From Effrenium voratum (Eukaryota > Sar > Dinophyceae > Suessiales > Symbiodiniaceae): a stretch of 64,000 bases of DNA. The DNA is taken from the NCBI GenBank assembly GCA_963377175.1, contig CAUJNA010003297.1, positions 155,736-219,735 of the forward strand. The letters are read 5' to 3'. Every line of letters begins with the position of its first letter. The first letter of the stretch is position 1. Position numbers and translations under genes: made by a program. Under the pieces are notes generated by a model, which searched no databases, was not told the origin of the DNA, and saw only the letters and a list, made by a program, of their open reading frames with translations. Positions 31,968-43,339 of the stretch are shown here, piece after piece.

Positions 31968-32300
31968 CTAGGGACAAATCCCATAGATTGCTCCAAACGT
32001 TGCCATCACACCTTTAAGCAGGCCAGCAACAACCAACGGATCTTTCAAAACTTCTCTTGTGAAGTCATTCCAGAACCTGTGGCGAATGGACAAATCCTGT
32101 TTGCCAAGCGGAGAACTAGATTCAATATTCGGGCCAGCCCCTGACGGCATAAGTTTGCGAACCCTCAATTCACTCAGGTCCTCGGCTAGTGCTTTCCTAG
32201 TTGTTGCTTCTGAGCCAATCCTCACTAGACAACAAAGGAACCCACGGTGCAGCCAAACTTGTGCTTCGAGATGTTTGGGTGGAATACGGACTAGGTGCAC
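31968..32300 (-). CDS. probable upstream exon, same gene
   Basis: An open frame with coding texture: IGSEATTRKALAEDLSELRV, IESSSPLGKQDLSIRHRFWN, then DFTREVLKDPLVVAGLLK. The donor into 31874-31967 is unresolved, because the GT that follows GLLK does not give the right phase. The start is also uncertain. Confidence 0.4.
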   Translation of the reverse strand: MHLVRIPPKHLEAQVWLHRGFLCCLVRIGSEATTRKALAEDLSELRVRKLMPSGAGPNIESSSPLGKQDLSIRHRFWNDFTREVLKDPLVVAGLLKGVMATFGAIYGICP

Positions 32301-33648
32301 AACGAAACTAGTTCTTCACTATGCACTTCAAGCACATGCAGCAACCTCACCATCTTGCCGCGGCTAAATAAGAGAACCATATACATCTTAAACTTAGCGT
32401 GAAGGGATGTGCAAGAATGCAGAAACCTCAAGGGTGCACTTGCACACAATATATTCCACCAAAGTAGACTTCCTCCCTTCCAACCCCCACCCCTTCCCCC
32501 TCCCCCTCTACGGATGTCCAAACCCAACGCCCAAGCATCTCCGAGCTCCAGAAGCTTGCTTGAAGCAGTCGGGTGCCAGAGGGCCAGGGTACATTTCGGA
32601 TTCCTACAACCATGGAACGGGCAGGTGAGGTGACTGGAAACCAAACCATGCGACGTGTGAAATGAATCAAACCCTTCCAAAGGTTTTTTCCTTTCAACAG
32701 GCATGGTGCGTTCTGTGCACGAACACCAGGATCTTTGTGAGAAGATGGGCTTTCTTCCCTCAGCTATGGAATATTTGTCAAGGATCCCCCCAGCTCTTCC
32801 GCAAATTTACTGTAGCACTGGAGCCCAGGAGCTGAGTTTCGCACCACCAGCTGCCAACGCAGACCACCAAGGGATAGAGCGGGAATGATTTCACTCAAGC
32901 AATTTGCTCTAAATCCAATCCTTGGGTCTCTGCATCCGAAGCATCCGGAACCAGCTGTCCACCTCTGCCAAACAAAACCGGGTTTAAAGGTGCCGTGTTC
33001 TGCTAAGTTCCAATCGAACGCTAAGTAGGAACATAAAGTATTTTTGGTCTTCCACCTTTCATGTAGGCATACATCAAAATAAGGGGACCCCAAGAAAGGT
33101 AGGGGTGTCCTTTTGGTGTCCTTTTGAAACCCAGCAAAAGGAGAGCCCAACAAAAATCGACATGCGAACGACTGTCCTGCCAGTCGCTCGGCCACCTCCG
33201 TCTCCGGGACTCGCTGCTTGGCGCTGCCCACCCACAGCGTCCAGCGTCGCACTTGCGCCTTCGCGAACACCGTGCTCCGCGGCTTCCTTCCACGGTCCAA
33301 TTGGGACTTCTAGGGACTTCTCAAAATGGACCACCTGGTTGGCCTAGAAAAAGGGGGGAAACCCAAGGGAAACCAACCATTTGAGGGGACGCCAAGCATT
33401 TTGAGAAACAGAAGCATAAAAAGGAAATGTGTGGAGGCTTGGTACCTGTTTCAGGTTGGTTTTGAACCCCAAAACCACAGACATCATCTTTTGGGTTCCC
33501 TCGCTTGGACACACGCCCTCAACGTTTGAAACTACTTCTAGTGGCTTCGTGGCTTGTAGGCTGGGTTGCCCTTTGCGCCAATTTGATTCACAGCATGATT
33601 TGGTTGTGATCAAAACACAACCCTTCCAGTAAGATGTTTCATTTCGCC

Positions 33649-33908
33649 CTATTCTGACACACCAAATATTGGTGGATCAGTTTCCGAGTCTATGCTACAA
33701 CTACAACAAACGACTCGTCTCTGAGCAATGTACCGCGAATGTGCATGGAATGCAAACCGACAAGACTTAGTTGTGCCGCGGGCGCCGCTCTCACTACGAA
33801 TCTCCCGGCCTTCAGTACAGGTGTGCACTACATTCACTACTCGAACTCCACACATCACGTTCTCCCCAAACCAGGGAACCGCAGAAGCTCCACACTCTCT
33901 CCCATCAC
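33649..33908 (-). CDS. terminal exon, unknown protein
   Basis: The block follows a GACTTTCCAG|GTGATG acceptor and reads GDGRECGASAVPWFGENVMC, then GVRVVNVVHTCTEGREIRSE and SCRFAFHAHSRYIAQRRVVC, ending DPPIFGVSE and a stop at 33649. The frame is open well upstream of the acceptor too. No family is recognised. Confidence 0.55.
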
Positions 33909-34049
33909 CTGGAAAGTCATTTTCATCTTGAATGAAGCCCTTGCCCAGTGCCATGTTAGTGGAAGGGAGGGTACTCCTGGGTTGCTTATGCAATCTTGTG
34001 GCTTTTTCAGCAGGGGACGGCTTGGTGTCCCCACCCCCCCCAAGGGCGC

Positions 34050-34172
34050 GTAGCCAGGGCGCCGCCGTGACTCACTCTCCCGGCTGCTGCGGCTGCAGCG
34101 GCGCGACTCTCCCGGTGTGAACGTCCGCTCGAGGTCCTGGCCATCTTTCAAACGGCCGAAGCATTTGGCCAT
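34050..34172 (-). CDS. possible first coding exon
   Basis: An ATG at 34172 opens a frame reading MAKCFGRLKDGQDLERTFTP, then GESRRCSRSSRESESRRRPG. It lies upstream of 33649-33908 on the same strand and could be its 5' end. The donor is not clear. Confidence 0.35.
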
Positions 34173-34356
34173 GAATTTTCATTGGGGACTCCTTGAGTGA
34201 ACATCATTTAGGTGGGGGATTCATGTGCACCAACCTATTGGAGGTGGATCCCCCTTGCAAATTATAGCAATAGTGAAGTTGGCTCATGTCAAACTAATTG
34301 GGCACTTAGCTTCCTCTGTAAACAGCTTGAAAGACGTTCACACGCCTAATGAGATA

Positions 34357-34448
34357 TCATCTCACAAACGGATCTGCCCATTGGCCGACGACTACCGCAC
34401 TGTTTTCTACTGTACGGAATGCGAACAAACTATTGAGAAGAACATCTC
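34357..34448 (-). CDS. possible terminal exon
   Basis: The block follows CCCAGAG|GAGATG and reads DVLLNSLFAFRTVENSAVVV then GQWADPFVR and a stop. It probably ends a gene whose other exons lie at 35083-35181 and 35539-35665. Confidence 0.4.
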
Positions 34449-35082
34449 CTCTGGGATGTCCGGGAGTGAAAAACCCACAAGTTGAGTTCAACTCGCTCAT
34501 GTGTGAGTCGAATGGTAAAATGCTGTTGCTTTGAAAGAGGCTCAGTTTCAACGGATGAGCTCGCCAAATGGCTGCTTCCATTCACCACCAAACAACACTA
34601 TTCACTATGGCATCCTAGCAGAAACTACTGTCAAACACCGCGTTTCCAGTAACCCCATTCCCTGAGTTTGCATGTTTCATTATGTTACCGGTTTGGATAA
34701 TTTTCAGCCTCACAACTTGGGAGTTGTGGGGGCAAGGATGCAATACTCACAACCTGCTGTGACAAACCTCTGAAAGCAAGAACAAGATGTCAACGTCGGG
34801 GGCGTTCCAAGACAATTGTCCGGAGAGTAACTGTCCATTCTCAAGCTTCACTACATGATGTCTTCCAACGGCAAATGATCAAACAAACTGCTCAAAGCGC
34901 GAGCAAGGTGTCAGTCCAACCTTGACTGGAATCACACGCCAAAACTTCCCCACACTTCTCCCCGCCGTGTCGCGAAGGAGCAGGGGCAGATCAATGTCCT
35001 GCCCAGAATCCGAGCCAGGTTCTTGGGAATTGGGTAGTGTCGGCCCCTGTTTTCACGGAAAATGAGGCACGCCGTCGCGAGC

Positions 35083-35181
35083 CTCGAACTCCGGCTGTTG
35101 CAAGGGGTGCAAAGATTTCTGTTGCCGGAAAAAGGCCCTTGAGCTGCTGTGCCAGGTTCAACCTCTTGGTCACGAAACATT
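35083..35181 (-). CDS. exon with GC donor
   Basis: The block runs from CACTTAG|AATGTT to a GC donor (TTCGAG|GCTCGC). It encodes CFVTKRLNLAQQLKGLFPAT then EIFAPLATAGVR. It is close downstream of a 34-base tandem duplication. Confidence 0.55.
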
Positions 35182-35194
35182 CTAAGTGAGCCCC

Positions 35195-35262
35195 ATGCTC
35201 AACTGAATTCCAAGCAACTATTCGACCAATGCTCAACTGAATTCCAAGCAACTATTCGACCA
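35195..35262. repeat. 34-base perfect tandem duplication
   Basis: The unit beginning ATGCTCAACTGAATTCCAAG is present twice in tandem without a mismatch, just upstream (minus sense) of exon 35083-35181. It is therefore probably intronic. Confidence 0.95.
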
Positions 35263-35538
35263 ATGCTGGGGTCCCGGCAAGCTTGCGCTGCTTCATGATT
35301 TGCTCCATGCCTCAGCTTTGCAGCTCTTCTTGCTCCAGCTTGGTGCCATGCTTCCCTTGCAAGTTGCCGACCTTCGGACCTTTGCAGCGAAGGTAAGGAT
35401 CTAGTCATGGCAGGGCAGGACACTTTCAGGGTTCCGCCCATGATCTGACAAGCATTCTGAAAGAACGCCTGCATCAGCTCTCTGGATGAGACGCAGTTTT
35501 GCAACACGCTTCCTGTGCTCTGCGGGATGGATGGATTC

Positions 35539-35665
35539 CTCTTGCCCAGGGGCAATGGTAGACCACATATGGCTGCTTCAGGGCTCTCCTGGAGCCCCGC
35601 AGGAAGCCCGCACAGTCCGTGAAGAAAAATGCCTGCAGTGTCCCCTCATTGAAGAGGATCATCTC
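35539..35665 (-). CDS. exon with GA donor
   Basis: The 127-base block runs from TTTCCCCCAG|GAGATG to a GA-type donor (GCAAGAG|GAATCC). It encodes EMILFNEGTLQAFFFTDCAG then FLRGSRRALKQPYVVYHCPW. Codon texture is strong. No family is recognised. Confidence 0.6.
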
Positions 35666-35769
35666 CTGGGGGAAATTTGGAGTGGGACGACCAAGTCAAT
35701 TTGACTTGGACTCAGATTGCTTTTTGTCCGCCTTCAAGTAGGCCTGTGCTTCAAGCATGTTGGCAAGAT

Positions 35770-36356
<587 letters not shown>

Positions 36357-36577
36357 ACATCAATAAAGAATGAGTGATGGGCGATACTACTTGCTAGTGT
36401 CGGATATGCAGAGATGGCAAACATTAGGCAGGCTCCTGCAGTACCGCTTTTTGGGATGTTCACTACGTTCAACAAAATCACAAGGAAGAAACGGGCTAAC
36501 AACGCACTGCCCCTAGAGTTTGTAGAGGTCGCTTGCGACGGTGCTTGTCCCGAAAGCTGTTTTCATTTCATCTTCTT

Positions 36578-36740
36578 TTATGCTTCGCAAGGTTTCGCAG
36601 TTCCGGCTGAAAAGTCACAACCTGCCCTTACAAAAGCAGTACGAAGTGCCCCTCCGCAGCAAGGGCTGGTTTGAGCAACTTCAACTTGATGCCCATAAGC
36701 CGCGAACTTGCTCTGCAGCACTCGTGGCAGAGCTATGCAG
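36578..36740 (-). CDS. possible terminal exon
   Basis: The frame reads LPRVLQSKFAAYGHQVEVAQ, then CCGGALRTAFVRAGCDFSAG, to a stop at 36578. Composition is plausible. A GA/AC-rich tract lies upstream. No acceptor was fixed. Confidence 0.35.
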
Positions 36741-36911
36741 GAAAGAAATAAAGGAAGAAAGACAGCAAGAAATAAATACAGAAAGAAAGCTACAAAGAAA
36801 GCCGCAATAAGGCTACCAAAAAAGGAAATCAAACAACTAGAAAAGCAACAAACAAACAACCAAACAAAACCAAGAGCTTAATAAACGGCTTGTGTCCCCC
36901 CTTGCCCCACC

Positions 36912-37008
36912 CCGATGCACCCCCTCTCCGGCACGAGCAGCTGCACAGGCTTGGGCGGGGCCTCCGGCTTCCAGTCACTGGTTCCATTGAAGGTTGCCGG
37001 CTCCTCGC
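36912..37008 (-). CDS. probable exon, Pro/Glu-rich
   Basis: The block follows GTTGCGAG|GAGCCG and encodes EPATFNGTSDWKPEAPPKPV then QLLVPE with strong GC third positions. The downstream boundary is uncertain. Confidence 0.45.
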
Positions 37009-38081
37009 AACGGGACCCAACCGATCGCAACAGAGCGAGGTTGCCTCACCTGAACTTCTTTGTGCCATAGCCTCATGTTTAACTGGGCGTCGTTGCCAAG
37101 ACTTGGAAGAACTCAAGAAACCGCTAGGCGAAGGTCAGTCTAAACTTGGCGCTTCGTTTCGGACCGGTGAAGGGGTAGATAAATGGCTGGATGTGAGTCG
37201 TGCTACGTCTTCCTATTGATTGAGTGTGCAAATGCACGCGGACAACAAACGCACAATTGAGTGTTGGTGAACCGCTCTGCTTGGGCAACAACCAGTGCTT
37301 CATTGTGACAATTATGTTCACTTCATTTGTGCCCGCTATTGAGATCATTGTGTCATTCTGTGCTTGCCTTGCACGTGTCTAATGCATGGCTCATGCCACA
37401 TTCATGCTCCTGCAACGCACGCGTCCTAGAAAACAAAAGGCAGCATTCAATCCACAGGATGTGGAGCACAAGCAGAGCTCCAAAGTGTAGTGACTGAATT
37501 CATTGCTGCAATATATATGTGAGGCTGGGCTTTAGTTGTCACTCCCAACCTTGTCAAACTAAGCTGTCCAAGCTGCACCTCCCAAGAGTTGCACTATCTC
37601 ACTCCCTGCTTGGTCGATCTGAGGGCAAAAGGGCTCCAAATGACTTCTGGCGCGACTCTTGCTTCGCGCCCTTGTTGCAGGTCATGGCTGGCGTGATTAC
37701 CAGCATATTACCAATGCCATCTCACACATTTTCCCTGCAGTCAGAATGCACTCTCCTGGCCAAAGTCAGCGACTCGCTCTAGCAGCCAGGCAAAGTCATA
37801 GGGCCCAATGCTCGCTTCTTTGAGCGCGCTGTGGAGGCTATCTTGCATGGCATGGCAGCACTCATCGCATGGCGGGGGGGGCACATGCCTTTGTTAATGG
37901 CAGCGTAAATGGCAAAGGGACGCAAGCAAAAAGGCTGGCAAATGGGTTCAGACCTTCAAGAGTCAGTCACCAAGTCCAAAGCTTTCTTGCAAATGAAATA
38001 GGATGAGGCGCATGTTGTTGGATTCCCTCCAGTCAATTTAATAAGCCTTGCGCAAATGCCACTGGTCAGATTCATTTATCT

Positions 38082-38300
38082 TCAATTGGTGCCCAACGCG
38101 CAAAGATCATCAATAACTGTCTGTTCGCCTTGGCTGATCATGGGCGCCTCACTAGGGATCTGGCACTTCTGGCATTCTTCAACTCGCCAGTTAAAAGGAA
38201 CATGCAAAAGTTTGCAAACAAGTCTCGCGGCTGAGGGAAAGCCTAGACCTCTTGTCGCACCTAAAAATACACTCCTCTCGTATCCCGACCTATCCTCTGA
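38082..38300 (-). CDS. probable terminal exon
   Basis: The frame reads GYERSVFLGATRGLGFPSAA, then CKLLHVPFNWRVEECQKCQI and EQTVIDDLCALGTN, to a stop at 38082. A CAG acceptor near 38300 is possible. No family is recognised. Confidence 0.45.
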   Translation of the reverse strand, partial: SEDRSGYERSVFLGATRGLGFPSAARLVCKLLHVPFNWRVEECQKCQIPSEAPMISQGEQTVIDDLCALGTN

Positions 38301-38409
38301 AAGCAACAACTATAAGAATGGGTGCTGTACATTGAGTGGCTTCTTTAGGCATTTACGGCTTGCCCTTTGAGCCCGTCTGCCTCGTTGAGGCTGTTGAATT
38401 GACAAACAG

Positions 38410-38555
38410 TCACGTAGACGCGGGGGCTCCGCGTGCCTCCGACACCTTCTGCTCAAGGGCAAGCTGCGCAGGCAAGCGGCCCCGCTTGTCTCGGCACAGG
38501 GCACCCTCCGGATAAGCCTCGGAGGGGCATACGGCAGGTTTCTTGAAAGCAGCAA
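38410..38555 (-). CDS. terminal exon, basic and Ala-rich
   Basis: The frame reads LAAFKKPAVCPSEAYPEGAL, then RDKRGRLPAQLALEQKVSEA and RGAPAST, and stops at 38410. Third positions are G/C-rich. The upstream block 38587-38705 joins it in phase if a GT-AG segment of only 34 bases is removed. Confidence 0.55.
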
Positions 38556-38586
38556 GCTTGCGGTGCATTGGAAATGCTTTTGCTGT

Positions 38587-38705
38587 ACACATGCTTGTGC
38601 ATCCATCTAAACGCTTTCCCTTCCATGAGCAGGAACTTCACACGAAACCCACGGAAGCACATTGCCGTATACGTAGTTGTGAATGGCCAAAAAGAACTGT
38701 CCTGG
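38587..38705 (-). CDS. exon, unknown protein
   Basis: The block follows a CATGCCCAG|GACAGT acceptor and reads DSSFWPFTTTYTAMCFRGFR then VKFLLMEGKAFRWMHKH. A GT (CAT|GTGTAC) follows. Together with 38410-38555 it makes a short C-terminal region of unknown function. Confidence 0.5.
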
Positions 38706-38879
38706 GCATGGAAGGACAACATATACCATCGGCAAAAACTATAAGTACCAAAACTGGAGTTATATACATGGACAGGCCAATGACGCGAACTTCAGGGCAA
38801 CTAATCGCTCCAGCAACGTTGGCCAGTTGGAAATAGGCCTATTGCTGAACTGAACCAAAGGCAGACAAACACGACGCAC

Positions 38880-41183
38880 CCTCTGACGCAACCCAATCGC
38901 AGCCGCCTCCAACAATAGCTTCACCACCTCTTTGGGTGCATTGTGCTCTGCTGCCTTGGCGGAAGTTCGGGGCCCAGTGCCGCCCAACGCTGAAATCATG
39001 CAAGGTATTGATCAGCTGAGGAACACAAGCCAATGATGCAGCTTCTACACTCCCTCAGAATAGCGGAATAGCAGGGCACAAAACATGAATGCAGAGACGG
39101 AAGTAAACAAGCATTGGCTGGTTGGGTTGAAGGGCGCTGCGTCTCCTAAGGGCAGCAAGCCAAACACTGCCGCCACACCATCTGGGAGTGGTACACACCC
39201 CCTGGGGACAATGACCCAAAAGGCAGAATCCACCAGCGCATGAGCCAAACGGAAGATCTGAGCAGCCGGGCCCAGTGCAAGGGCAGGTCCCCTTCCTTGT
39301 CCACCTCTGCTGCTGCGCCCGGGCATCTCGCCTCACAAGCACAGGCAATCAGCCACCGCAGCCGCCGGCTCGCAGACTTTGAAATCCAAAACCGCGATCA
39401 AAATTCACCTTTCTCGGTAAAACAAAGCAACGACTGGGGAAGACAGGGGATGGGGAAGGTTCCCCCCCGCTTGTTGAGATTGCTGAAAAAATATTAAAGT
39501 TAAGATGAACCCCCGTCGAGTTTGCTCTATAGATTCGAGCTGTCTGCTTTGATTAAACCCAGCATAGAGAGTGTCTTTGTTTTGCTCTAGGTCCAAATGT
39601 GCGCATGGCGTTTAACACTGCCATCCTTGGGAAGGGATGCAAGAAGACCGAGCCTTCGGCCTCGCGACCCATGCTAGGCTGTCCGATCGCACGCTGTCGG
39701 CGGGTCTCCCCTTCCTTGCCTGGCCCTTGCTTTTGCTGCCAAGCCCTTGGTCTTCTCGTTACACATTCTGTTTAGCAAGGCCCGTGCACGGCATGCGTGC
39801 CCGACCTGATGTTCAGGGGGTGCCGGTTGCGCCCCTTCTGTACTAAGCACGATTTCGTTCAGCTGACCTGCACTTCGTTCCTTGTCCAGCTTGCTGGGCT
39901 ACAAACGGCAATTCTAAGGTACCTGACACACGCTCACTACTCTATTTGGGCTGGACGAACTGATTTCCTCGTGGAACGTCTCAAGGCACACTTCCCAAAC
40001 TATATCAAGCGCGTAATTGCCCCAAGAAATGCGCAAGCAATCCTTAAGTAAAGCGACTCCAGGCCAACCCCAAGCGAAACAACTTCAAGCCTGAACCAAG
40101 CTGCACTGTGACTGTCAATCAACTCACATCTAGCGTAAGCCGATCCAAAGCCCTTGGAAAAAAACCTAACCATGGCCTTGGAGAGTCAACAAAGGACTCC
40201 AGGGCAATGCGTGTTTCACATTTCCGCTGCACTGCATGTTGCCCACTGTCCATCAAGAAATGTCCATCAGCACCTGGGTCCTCCATGATTCTGGACACCC
40301 AAGCTTCAGAATCCCTCCGGGATCCCGAACAAACGGCAAACCTGCCTGGCAAACCCAGCAGAATCTGGGGGGTCGGTGCAGCAAACCCTTGGCCCCCGCG
40401 CCAGCAAGAGCTTCACCGCTGCAGCGTCTAACTTCTCCGCGTAGTGCAGTGGTGTCCAGCCCTCATCCGGCGCTTGGCAAACCCTTTGGGTACTCAGGGG
40501 CTACCTTGCTGCGTTTCTTAAAGGTAAAGGAACAAATAGTGCCTGGTCATCATGTTCAAATGTCTGGGGACGAACATGTGCTGTGCATGCCAACACATGC
40601 CAGCTAAAATCAAGTCCTGCTTAGGTCAAGGTTCATGGGACCCAGAACTTCTGGGGAAGCTCTTGACATACATGTCAGCCTTCCATCAAGCAGCATTCGG
40701 ACCTACAAGTTCGCTGAGCTTTGCCGGAAGCAGCTCATAATGGTTGGCCTTACTTGCACAATGTACACCAAAAACCCAAAAACGCCACGGCCTCTGCAGT
40801 TACACTGGCCACGCACAAAACTTGCCAGCCTGTGACCTAAAGATGGTGCATTCTGCTGGATACACTGCGTAAGAACCCGTTCCCTGACGGAAAAAACTTC
40901 CCTCCCTACGGCCTGCCTTTCCAACACGAATGCGATTTCACCGTGTCCCCCGCTGCAAAGCCACCACCATCCCTCCCAACCCTGAACAAAAAATGTGGGG
41001 GGGTGGTCAACCCCCACTTTGCCTGTGGTCAGAGGCTGGGAACCTTCTTGGATCAAACATGAAGAATGGCGATTCGTGGCCGACTCAACTGTGTGGGCCA
41101 CCAGCCTCCGGGTGCTTCTCAGTGGCAGCAGGAGGATGCGCATCTAGCAGAGCTGTCAGCACCTCAGCAAAACCATACGCATC
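38880..41183 (-). CDS. ankyrin-repeat protein gene, partial
   Basis: Four exon-like blocks carry ankyrin-type sequence. 41106-41183 (GACTAG acceptor, GC donor, 26 codons) reads YGFAEVLTALLDAHP. 40394-40472 reads DEGWTPLHYAEKLDAAAVKL then LLARG, a near-consensus repeat. 39267-39331 reads GAAAEVDKEGDLPLHWAR. 38880-38989 reads AAEHNAPKEVVKLLLEAA. Ankyrin repeats are 33-residue protein-binding units, so the product is probably a binding or scaffold protein. Exons are small and widely spaced, and other exons are surely missed. The other domains, start and stop are unknown. GC donors fit two or three of the blocks. Confidence 0.55.
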
Positions 41184-41591
41184 CTAGTCTGAAGTTGCCC
41201 CCAGTGTGAAGTTGCCCCCTTCTTCATGTGTTGCTGGTTTTGATGCGAGGGGGCGGGTTAGGTCGCATCTTTAGGGAGGTGCATAGAAGGTAATTCAGAC
41301 GTCGCACCACTGCGCAGAAATGACATCTTCGATGTTGTTTCGATACGAACCACAATGGGGCGCCGTGGCAGGGTTAAACATTTAGAAACACTGTGCTAAA
41401 AGCAAGACCACACACTTGCTGGGACCGATTCGCAAATGCGAGAAAGGCAAGAGGAAGAAACAAATCAGAGAGAGAAAAAGACAGAGGCCATTGCGTGAAG
41501 CCGCAAAACACACATGGCCTTCAGGCAAGGTTCGGGAGTCGTTGGCTGTACAAGCGAGAGGCACAATCAAGGACACCTTTGTGCCACCCAG

Positions 41592-41621
41592 AGCGAGCAG
41601 CCAGCAGCCAGCAGCCAGCAG
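41592..41621. repeat. 7-base tandem repeat
   Basis: AGCAGCC is repeated about four times. Confidence 0.9.
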
Positions 41622-41751
41622 CCATGGCCCAATAAAAAAACATGTTGTGCCTACCTCTAGTTACATGGCACCAAGAAGTAACTCTCCAAGTATGGCCTGT
41701 AAGGTGCTGGCATCCGCTCCAGCACCGTAGCTCAAAGCCCAGAAGAGCGGC

Positions 41752-41891
41752 CTGAGCAAGACCGCAGGCACCAGCGGGGAAGGCGACTGGCATGCCATGG
41801 TGAATGACTTGCTTCATGGGAAGCTTGAATTGTCGGTTGACATCAAACGCAGTTTGATATTCCTGCCAGATGAACTGAAAGTAAGAAGCCG
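41752..41891 (-). CDS. exon with GC donor, unknown protein
   Basis: A 140-base block between CTCGTCTCAG|CGGCTT and a GC donor (GCTCAG|GCCGCT). It encodes SYFQFIWQEYQTAFDVNRQF, then KLPMKQVIHHGMPVAFPAGA. The open frame continues past the donor to 41521. It is immediately upstream of the ankyrin gene and could be part of it. No family is recognised. Confidence 0.55.
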
Positions 41892-42196
41892 CTGAGACGA
41901 GAGTCGAGAATTTTTGGGTCAAGATTAGGCACCCCTTGGTTGGATTGCTGTGGCTTCCCTTTGAACACCATCCAGAGGGAAGACCATTAGCGGTGAGAAA
42001 GAACTATGGCTGTCAAAACCTGGACAAGGAACAAATGTGATCATTCTTTGGCAAGGCAAAGAATGCAATTTGCGTAGCTCTTCACCCCAAGCAATGCACA
42101 AAAAAACATGAAGCCGCTGCTGCAATGGCTAGTGACTAGCAAACCACATATTACCAATATTGCATATTCTCGGGAGCGTGGGTACAGCCCACGGTC

Positions 42197-42305
42197 CTGG
42201 GAAGCCATGCGTCTGCAACGAATGCTTGTAAGCTGGCTTCGGTTTTGGACTGCAGACTCCCCACCAGAATGCTGTTGTGCATTGAGGCTCCGTCTTGCCA
42301 ACCCT
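42197..42305 (-). CDS. exon with GA donor, unknown protein
   Basis: The frame reads GWQDGASMHNSILVGSLQSK then TEASLQAFVADAWLP, ending at a GA-type donor (TTCCCAG|GACCGT). The upstream acceptor is near 42306. No family is recognised. Confidence 0.45.
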
Positions 42306-42636
42306 CTTTGGGTTAAGCCACTTTCGCGGCTTTTTGCGCGAGAGGCGGAATGAGTCTTGATTTGGTCACCAATTGAAGCAAACCTGCTGCAACGGGCGTA
42401 TCAACCCTTCAAAAGATTGTACATGTCAATGTGTACTGACCCCCCAATAGGTGCGTTCTCTCTGCCAGCATGTCCTCGAGCATTCACTCAATCCTGAGCA
42501 AGACACCTTTTGCGATAATTCGCAAGTCTCGTATTCCTTGACCATGGCTTGCTAGATGAACCTTATACAACATGTACATCGAAGTTTTGAGCCAAATCAC
42601 GTCGATGTCTGGCACTTTGGTCATGCCATCGCCGCT

Positions 42637-42792
42637 TCACGAATCAATCGTCAGCCACTTGCCCCAAAGGTCAAAAATCAAAACATGTTCAGTCCGAAAC
42701 GCCCCTGGAATCCTGGAAACGCCTTGCTTGGCCAAAGCCTCCGGCTGCAAATTGTAGAAAATATCCCGAGTCTTTGCCTTGGAGGTGTTTGA
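42637..42792 (-). CDS. terminal exon, unknown protein
   Basis: The block follows a GCATCCAG|TCAAAC acceptor and reads SNTSKAKTRDIFYNLQPEAL, then GVSRIPGAFRTEHVLIFDLW and GKWLTIDS, to a stop at 42637. Strong coding texture. No family is recognised. Confidence 0.55.
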   Translation of the reverse strand, partial: SNTSKAKTRDIFYNLQPEALAKQGVSRIPGAFRTEHVLIFDLWGKWLTIDS

Positions 42793-42846
42793 CTGGATGC
42801 CCGGGAATGAGCTGAATATGACTGATATGAACATGCTTGGAGACTG

Positions 42847-43335
42847 ATGTCTGCCGATGACAGAGCAAAACTTCCAAATTCAGAGCAAATCGAGAATATG
42901 AGCATGTATAGCGAATGCTTGCTGGAGCTAGCCCCAAATAAAAGCCGTGCGGCACATCAGGTTGCCAGCAAGACATTTCATCAATATAACGCGATAAAGC
43001 ATGCGATTCGTGCTCACAAGCAGCAACCGCTCAGACTGAGGACACAGCCGTCTCAGGAGTTATCAGTTTCTTCACCGCCTGCCAAAGTTGATGTTCATGT
43101 GTCGATTGAAGTCAAGGAGCCCAAACGGAAGCATGCATGTTCAAGACGACGTTTTCTCAATGTTGCTTGCTCCTCTGTTGACATATCAAACATCAAGATT
43201 AACACGATTGTTGCGAGGGCCAAACTTCGCAACATTGTCTCTGTCTCGCTATCCTTTCAAAATGCCCATGTGCGCGGAGGAGATGCGCTCACATTCACAT
43301 TCACAGGTTTTTCCTTTCTGTTTTCTCTTGGATGA
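42847..43335 (+). CDS. hypothetical protein, plus-strand open frame
   Basis: A 162-codon ATG-initiated frame with protein-like composition: MSADDRAKLPNSEQIENMSM, APNKSRAAHQVASKTFHQYN, then PPAKVDVHVSIEVKEPKRKH. It is on the strand opposite to its neighbours and its third positions are less GC-rich than the minus exons. It could be a short plus-strand gene or a long chance frame. No family is recognised. Confidence 0.35.
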   Translation: MSADDRAKLPNSEQIENMSMYSECLLELAPNKSRAAHQVASKTFHQYNAIKHAIRAHKQQPLRLRTQPSQELSVSSPPAKVDVHVSIEVKEPKRKHACSRRRFLNVACSSVDISNIKINTIVARAKLRNIVSVSLSFQNAHVRGGDALTFTFTGFSFLFSLG

Positions 43336-43339
43336 GGGT

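Noticed and set aside
35290..35450. Apparent in-frame TGA between LEQEELQS and GMEQIMKQRKLAG on minus
   Set aside because: Two other minus frames across the same bases look equally coding, so the reading frame is too uncertain to call a lesion.
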